Shown here piece after piece: positions 5,522-9,084 of a stretch of 9,084 bases of DNA. Position 1 is the first letter of the stretch. Each line of letters opens with the position of its first letter. Made by a program: the position numbers and the translations under genes. The stretch is taken from assembly GCA_025462805.1 (NCBI GenBank), contig JAOAPJ010000260.1, positions 1 through 9,084 on the forward strand, written 5' to 3'. The notes beneath the pieces were generated by a model. The model was not told the origin of the DNA and did not search any database. It was given only the letters and a program-made list of their open reading frames with translations. Source of the DNA: Acidobacteriaceae bacterium (GTDB taxonomy: Bacteria; Acidobacteriota; Terriglobia; Terriglobales; Acidobacteriaceae).

Positions 5522-6523
5522 ATGCGCATCCGCCCGCAACTCGCTTCTCTTCTTTGCGTCATCACGATTGGCCTCTCAGGCCTGGCCGCGCGTGCCCAGA
5601 GCGGCGAGACGGCTACCGTGACGGGTCATGTCTACTGCGCCGACACTCAGAAGCCGGCGCGCTTCGCCAACGTCGTGCTTCGGCCCATTGATTTACAGAG
5701 CGGGCGCGGCGCTGGCGGCAGCGGCTTCGCCACCACCGGTCCCGATGGCTCGTTCCGCATTACGGGGGTCGCGCCCGGAGACTACTACGCAGAGGTCAGG
5801 ATGCCGGGCTACTTGCAGCCATTGCGCGCCACCGGTCGCGACGTTCTGGAGTTGACCCCGGCCGATCGAGACCGCTTGAATGCGCTGTTGACACGAGTGA
5901 CGGTGACCGCTGGCCAGACTGCCACCGTGCAGGTGACGATCTACCGCGGAGCCACGATCAGCGGGACGGTCAGTTACGACGACGGCTCCCCCGCGCCCGG
6001 CATGCGGATCGCGCCGCTCGCGCTGCCCACGGGCACAAATGGCTTCGGCATCTCAGCGCAGACCGACGACCGCGGTCAGTTTCGCCTGACCGGTCTGGAT
6101 GAGGGTACATTCACCATCTTCGCGGAGCCGCGATCCAGCTTCCCTGTCTACTACGGCAACACCATCGAGCGCAGCAGCGCGAAGAAGCTGGAGCTTCACA
6201 CTGGCGACGAGGTCTCCGGAGCGGATATCCAGATCCCCGCGGCCGGCATGCACCGCGTCAGCGGCTTCGTCGTCTCCCAGCCAGATGGTCTCCCCGTGCC
6301 GCACGTTGCATTGCAGATGCGGCTCAGGTCGGGCGATCCCGCGGGCCTGCTCACGGCCTTCACTGCGGCAGATGGCAGCTTCACCTTCAATGCAGTCCCC
6401 GATGGCAAGTTCAACGTGCAGGTAACCGGCACCTCTGGCGATGCGGGCGGCGGCGGTCAGGCGCTTGACCTCCACGGAGGCGACGTAACCGACCTGATCG
6501 TCAACACAACTGCCCGCAATTAG
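5522..6523 (+). CDS. Secreted carboxypeptidase-regulatory-like repeat protein
   Basis: A 333-residue predicted secreted protein. Residues 1-26 are a signal peptide (LLCVITIGLSGLAARAQ, probable cleavage after AARA or ARAQ). Three beta-sandwich repeats of the carboxypeptidase-regulatory/CNA-B-like type follow. Repeat 1 (about 33-98) runs from TGHVYCADTQKPA to TTGPDGSFRITGVAPGDYY. Repeat 2 (about 146-202) runs from ISGTVSYDDGSPAPG to TDDRGQFRLTGLDEG. Repeat 3 (about 245-303) runs from RVSGFVVSQPDGLPVP to TAADGSFTFNAVPDG. The protein ends in a Gly-rich stretch and DLHGGDVTDLIV. There is no TonB-dependent barrel or catalytic domain, so it is probably a binding or structural module of the cell surface or periplasm; function unknown. 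It starts 24 nt after the deacetylase stop, with AGGG at 5511-5514, and is likely in the same transcript. Its stop is only 24 bp from the convergent msrQ stop. Confidence 0.85.
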   Translation: MRIRPQLASLLCVITIGLSGLAARAQSGETATVTGHVYCADTQKPARFANVVLRPIDLQSGRGAGGSGFATTGPDGSFRITGVAPGDYYAEVRMPGYLQPLRATGRDVLELTPADRDRLNALLTRVTVTAGQTATVQVTIYRGATISGTVSYDDGSPAPGMRIAPLALPTGTNGFGISAQTDDRGQFRLTGLDEGTFTIFAEPRSSFPVYYGNTIERSSAKKLELHTGDEVSGADIQIPAAGMHRVSGFVVSQPDGLPVPHVALQMRLRSGDPAGLLTAFTAADGSFTFNAVPDGKFNVQVTGTSGDAGGGGQALDLHGGDVTDLIVNTTARN

Positions 6524-6547
6524 AACGCAGCCAATCCTGAATCGCGC

Positions 6548-7192
6548 TCAGGTGCCGGCCGTCACCCGCTGTCGACGCCTCGACTCCATCCACGACCGCA
6601 CAGGACGGGCCAGCAGTAGCACTGTCAGCAGGATCGTCATTGGCAATGGCTCGAGCACACCCTTCTTCACAATCCACCAGTAGTGCACCACGGCGAGAGA
6701 GGCGGCGACGTACACCAGCCGATGCAGTTTCTGCCATCCCTTCCCCAGCCTGCCGATGGACCACTTGGTCGACGTCAGCGCCAGCGGCAGCAGCAGCAGC
6801 CATGCAGAAAAGCCGGCGATGATATAGCGCCGCTTCGTCAGGTCACCCACTATCGTCGGCCATTCGAGATTGGCATAAAGCTTCAGGTACACAGCCAGGT
6901 GAAGGCTTGCATAGAAAAACGCATACAGTCCCAGCATCCGGCGAAACCGAATCAGCCAGCCGAGCCGTTTGCTCAACCGGCGCACCGGAGTGATGGCGAG
7001 CGAGATCACAAGGATGCGGATGGCCGGGAACCCTGTCCCGTGCGACAGTGTAGCCGTCGGATCGGGCCCCAGCAGCGAGGGCAGCTCCGGGTGTGACAGG
7101 TCATGATACGTATGCCACGCCAGCAGCAGAAACGGCGCCAGGCACGCGATGTGTACCAGCACCTTGAGCGCGACGATGAGGCGGTTGGGCAT
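6548..7192 (-). CDS. msrQ: Heme-binding membrane subunit MsrQ
   Basis: A 214-residue integral membrane protein of the ferric-reductase-like (YedZ/MsrQ) family, which passes electrons from the quinone pool or a flavin reductase through heme b to MsrP in the periplasm. About six membrane helices are visible, for example VLVHIACLAPFLLLAW (11-26), RILVISLAITPV (59-70), MLGLYAFFYASLHLAVYL (86-103) and PMTILLTVLLLARPV (184-198). Likely heme-ligand histidines are H98, H157 (in WQKLHRLVYV) and H170. It begins 7 nt after the msrP stop. The AAAGAGG just before the ATG is only 1 nt from it, too close for a standard ribosome site, so translation is probably coupled to msrP. The C-terminus is a basic Arg-rich tail. 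Confidence 0.94.
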   Translation of the reverse strand: MPNRLIVALKVLVHIACLAPFLLLAWHTYHDLSHPELPSLLGPDPTATLSHGTGFPAIRILVISLAITPVRRLSKRLGWLIRFRRMLGLYAFFYASLHLAVYLKLYANLEWPTIVGDLTKRRYIIAGFSAWLLLLPLALTSTKWSIGRLGKGWQKLHRLVYVAASLAVVHYWWIVKKGVLEPLPMTILLTVLLLARPVRSWMESRRRQRVTAGT

Positions 7193-7199
7193 GCCTCTT

Positions 7200-8174
7200 T
7201 CAGAAGTACTTCTTCAGGTCCATGCCGCTATACAGGCTTGCCACCTGATCGCCATATCCGTTGAACGGCAGCGTGGGCTGGCGCTGCTTGAACAGCGGCG
7301 CGCCGATGCGCCGCTCTGCCTTCTGGCTCCAGCGCGGATGATCCACGCTCGGGTTCACATTGGAGTAGAAGCCATACTCGTTCGACGCCATCCGATTCCA
7401 TGTGGTCGGCGGCTGCTTGTCAGTGAACTGAATCTTCACGATGCTCTTCGCCGACTTGAAGCCATACTTCCAGGGCACGATGATGCGCACCGGCGCGCCG
7501 TCCTGGTTGGGCAGAGTCTCTCCATAGAGTCCGAAGGTCAGCAGCGTCAGCGGGTGCATCGCCTCGTCCATTCGCAGCCCTTCAGAGTATGGGAACGGAA
7601 TGGTCAACCCAACCTGATCCAGCTGCGGCATCTGCTTCGGATCGGCAAGCGAGATGAATTGCACATACTTGGCGCTCGGCAGCGGATCGCATTGTTTGAT
7701 CAGCTCCGAGAGCGAGTAGCCGGCCCACGGGATCACCATGCTCCAGCCCTCGACGCAGCGGAAGCGATAGACGCGCTCTTCCATCGGGTGCAGCTTCATT
7801 AGCGTATCGATGTCGAGGGTCTGCTTCTTCTTCACCAGCCCGCTCACCTGAACTGACCACGGCCGCGTGCGCATTGCGCCTGCGTTCCGTGCGGGGTCGC
7901 TCTTGTCCGTACCGAACTCGTAGAAGTTGTTGTAATGGGTGATGTCCTGAAGCGACGTCAGCGTCTCCCCCGTAGTTGAGAGTGGACTCTTCGTCGTCTG
8001 CAGCTTCGTCGCTGCGTAGGCGGAGCCCGGCGCTGCCAGTCGGGCAATGCGTTCGCCCGCCACTGCCACTGCACCGGCTGCCACGATGCCAGCCATTAAC
8101 TGCCGCCGGTTCAGGTAATCCGCTTTGGGGGTGATCTCCGACAAAGGGATATCGGCAGGCTTGCGAATCAGCAT
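7200..8174 (-). CDS. msrP: Periplasmic methionine-sulfoxide reductase catalytic subunit MsrP
   Basis: A 324-residue molybdopterin oxidoreductase of the sulfite-oxidase fold that repairs oxidised methionines in periplasmic proteins. The N-terminus [10 protein letters not shown] matches the family. Residues 21-27 (LNRRQLM, with R23 and R24) followed by the hydrophobic [12 protein letters not shown] are a Tat export signal, as needed for a cofactor-loaded protein. The cofactor ligand is C140 in [15 protein letters not shown] (136-150). Further hallmarks are [20 protein letters not shown] (225-244) and [13 protein letters not shown] (263-275), and the C-terminus is LKKYF. ATG 8174 is preferred over an in-frame ATG at 8198, since AGGGAGA (8181-8187) sits 6 nt before it and the longer N-terminus would lie inside the leader hairpin. 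It is the first gene of an msrP-msrQ operon. Confidence 0.96.
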   Translation of the reverse strand: MLIRKPADIPLSEITPKADYLNRRQLMAGIVAAGAVAVAGERIARLAAPGSAYAATKLQTTKSPLSTTGETLTSLQDITHYNNFYEFGTDKSDPARNAGAMRTRPWSVQVSGLVKKKQTLDIDTLMKLHPMEERVYRFRCVEGWSMVIPWAGYSLSELIKQCDPLPSAKYVQFISLADPKQMPQLDQVGLTIPFPYSEGLRMDEAMHPLTLLTFGLYGETLPNQDGAPVRIIVPWKYGFKSAKSIVKIQFTDKQPPTTWNRMASNEYGFYSNVNPSVDHPRWSQKAERRIGAPLFKQRQPTLPFNGYGDQVASLYSGMDLKKYF

Positions 8175-8180
8175 TGAGGC

Positions 8181-8187
8181 TCTCCCT
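8181..8187 (-). promoter_or_regulatory. Ribosome binding site deciding the msrP start
   Basis: Read on the minus strand this is AGGGAGA, 6 nt before ATG 8174. It settles the choice between that ATG and an in-frame ATG 24 nt upstream. Confidence 0.75.
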
Positions 8188-8209
8188 GGCTTGCTCACAT
8201 GGGCAAGCC
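8188..8209 (-). promoter_or_regulatory. Leader hairpin directly upstream of the msrP ribosome site
   Basis: GGCTTGC and GCAAGCC (8203-8209 and 8188-8194 on the plus strand) form a perfect 7-bp stem with an 8-nt loop, extendable by 2 bp past a bulged C. On the transcript the stem ends at the base before the AGGGAGA ribosome site. It lacks a T-run, so it is not a normal terminator for the upstream permease gene. It may modulate ribosome access to msrP. The structure is seen; the role is inferred. Confidence 0.45.
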
Positions 8210-8302
8210 CAGCTGGTTAAGACGTCCGTCCTGACCCCATGGTTACAGTACGCTTTTCGGCACACTCCGGATGCGGAGCGCTTGCGTTCGACCGCATGAA
8301 GA

Positions 8303-9084
8303 TCAGTCCGCGGCGCGCGAAAATGGCCAGGCCGCATCCCGCCGCGCCCGCCAGAGATACACCCCCAGCCCAGAAAGGCTGACCACCAGGGCGGCGACGA
8401 TCTCCCGTTCCGCATTCGGACGTGAGGCCAGCACGAAGACAAAGCCGAGCGTCGCCGCAATCACGGGCAGCGGATACAGCCAGATGCGGAACGGCCGCGG
8501 CAGGTCCGGCCGGCGTCGCCGCAGCACGACGACGCCCACCTGCTGCAGGAGAAACTGCAGCACGATACGGAATGCCACCAGAGCGGAGATGATAGACCGC
8601 AGGTCGAAGAAACAGCAGGCGCACGCAATCCCGCCCAGCAGCAGCAGCACCCGCGCCGGAAATCTTCCCTCCGGATGCAGCGTCGCCAGCGGACGGAAGT
8701 AGTTTCCCTCTGCTGCGGCCGCCCAAGGTACGCGCGAGGCGCCGAGCAGTAGCGAGAAGAGCGAGCCGAATGCGGTCCAGATCACCAGGCACGCGCCCAC
8801 CTTCGCCCAGGCCGGGCCGAAGGACCGCCCCCGCAGCACCGCCACAAACGCCGTGTGGCTCGCGCTGGTGCCCGTTGCCGTGAACTCCTGCCACGGAATA
8901 ACGCCGTGCACAGCCACGTTCATCAGCAGGTAAAGCGCCGCGATGATCAGGATCGATCCGACGATGGTTCGCGGCAGTGTGCGTCCGGGATCGCGCACCT
9001 CGCCCGCCAGGTAGGTGATGTTGTAGTAGCCCCAGTAGTCGTAGGTGGCGATCAACATCGCTGCGCCGAGGCCGGTAAAGAAAT
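8303..9084 (-). CDS. APC-family amino-acid permease, C-terminal part (cut by window edge)
   Basis: The frame is open to the window edge, giving about 260 residues of a membrane transporter whose N-terminus lies outside. The segment beginning WGYYNITYLAGEVRDPGRTLPR is typical of the loop between helices in amino acid-polyamine-organocation (APC) permeases. At least five or six hydrophobic helices follow, for example TIVGSILIIAALYLLMNVAV, ACLVIWTAFGSLFSLLLGAS, ISALVAFRIVLQFLLQQVGV, PLPVIAATLGFVFVLAS and IVAALVVSLSGLGVYLW. RRRRPDLPRPFRIWLYP is the usual charged loop before the last helices. These proteins move amino acids across the inner membrane, usually with protons or by exchange; the substrate cannot be read from this part. 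The Met encoded at 9058 is internal. The stop is 128 bp upstream of the msrP start on the same strand; whether the genes share a transcript is unclear. Confidence 0.88.
   Translation of the reverse strand, partial: FFTGLGAAMLIATYDYWGYYNITYLAGEVRDPGRTLPRTIVGSILIIAALYLLMNVAVHGVIPWQEFTATGTSASHTAFVAVLRGRSFGPAWAKVGACLVIWTAFGSLFSLLLGASRVPWAAAAEGNYFRPLATLHPEGRFPARVLLLLGGIACACCFFDLRSIISALVAFRIVLQFLLQQVGVVVLRRRRPDLPRPFRIWLYPLPVIAATLGFVFVLASRPNAEREIVAALVVSLSGLGVYLWRARRDAAWPFSRAAD

Noticed and set aside
6785..6802. CAG/CAGC triplet run in msrQ as a functional repeat (a similar run is near 8636-8650)
   Set aside because: Both are ordinary coding of Leu-rich membrane helices on the minus strand, with high-GC codon use.

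Overview
The window looks like chromosomal DNA of a GC-rich Gram-negative bacterium, most likely an Acidobacteriota member of the class Terriglobia (Granulicella/Terriglobus/Acidobacterium type). The assignment is an inference. It rests on a VWFA-related secreted protein of the kind abundant in Acidobacteria, a secreted protein made of carboxypeptidase-regulatory-like repeats, and an overall 'solo' housekeeping arrangement with short spacers and weak Shine-Dalgarno sites. No mobile element, CRISPR array, tRNA or rRNA is visible.

Layout, left to right. Positions 1-139 hold no convincing gene (the open frames there resemble no known protein). Positions 140-2259 (+) form the conserved translation operon rpsP - khpA-like KH protein - rimM - trmD (ribosomal protein S16, small RNA-binding protein, 30S maturation factor, tRNA m1G37 methyltransferase). 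The usual fifth member, rplS (L19), is displaced. A minus-strand gene for a secreted VWFA-like protein (2262-3389) lies between trmD and rplS, its stop only 2 bp from the trmD stop. rplS (3504-3857, +) therefore has its own upstream region with a putative promoter, and it ends at a strong hairpin terminator (3879-3910).

A second plus-strand group follows: rnhB (RNase HII, 3982-4782), a PIG-L/LmbE-type zinc deacetylase that overlaps it by 44 nt (4739-5497), and a secreted three-repeat carboxypeptidase-regulatory-like protein (5522-6523). A TACACT hexamer lies about one helical turn before the rnhB start and suggests near-leaderless transcription. The same hexamer precedes rplS and the VWFA-like gene.

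The right third is on the minus strand and is read right to left: the C-terminal part of an APC-family amino-acid permease (cut by the window edge), then msrP and msrQ. These two form the periplasmic methionine-sulfoxide reductase system: a Tat-exported molybdoenzyme and its heme membrane partner. msrP has a good ribosome site directly next to a 7-bp leader hairpin.

I found no strong evidence for an entirely new system. The best leads are regulatory and architectural: the invaded ribosomal operon with a symmetric element between two divergent promoters, the shared TACACT box with a possible leaderless rnhB, the hairpins at 412-434 and 8188-8209, the degenerate metal site of the VWFA-like protein, and the acidic tail of the KH protein.
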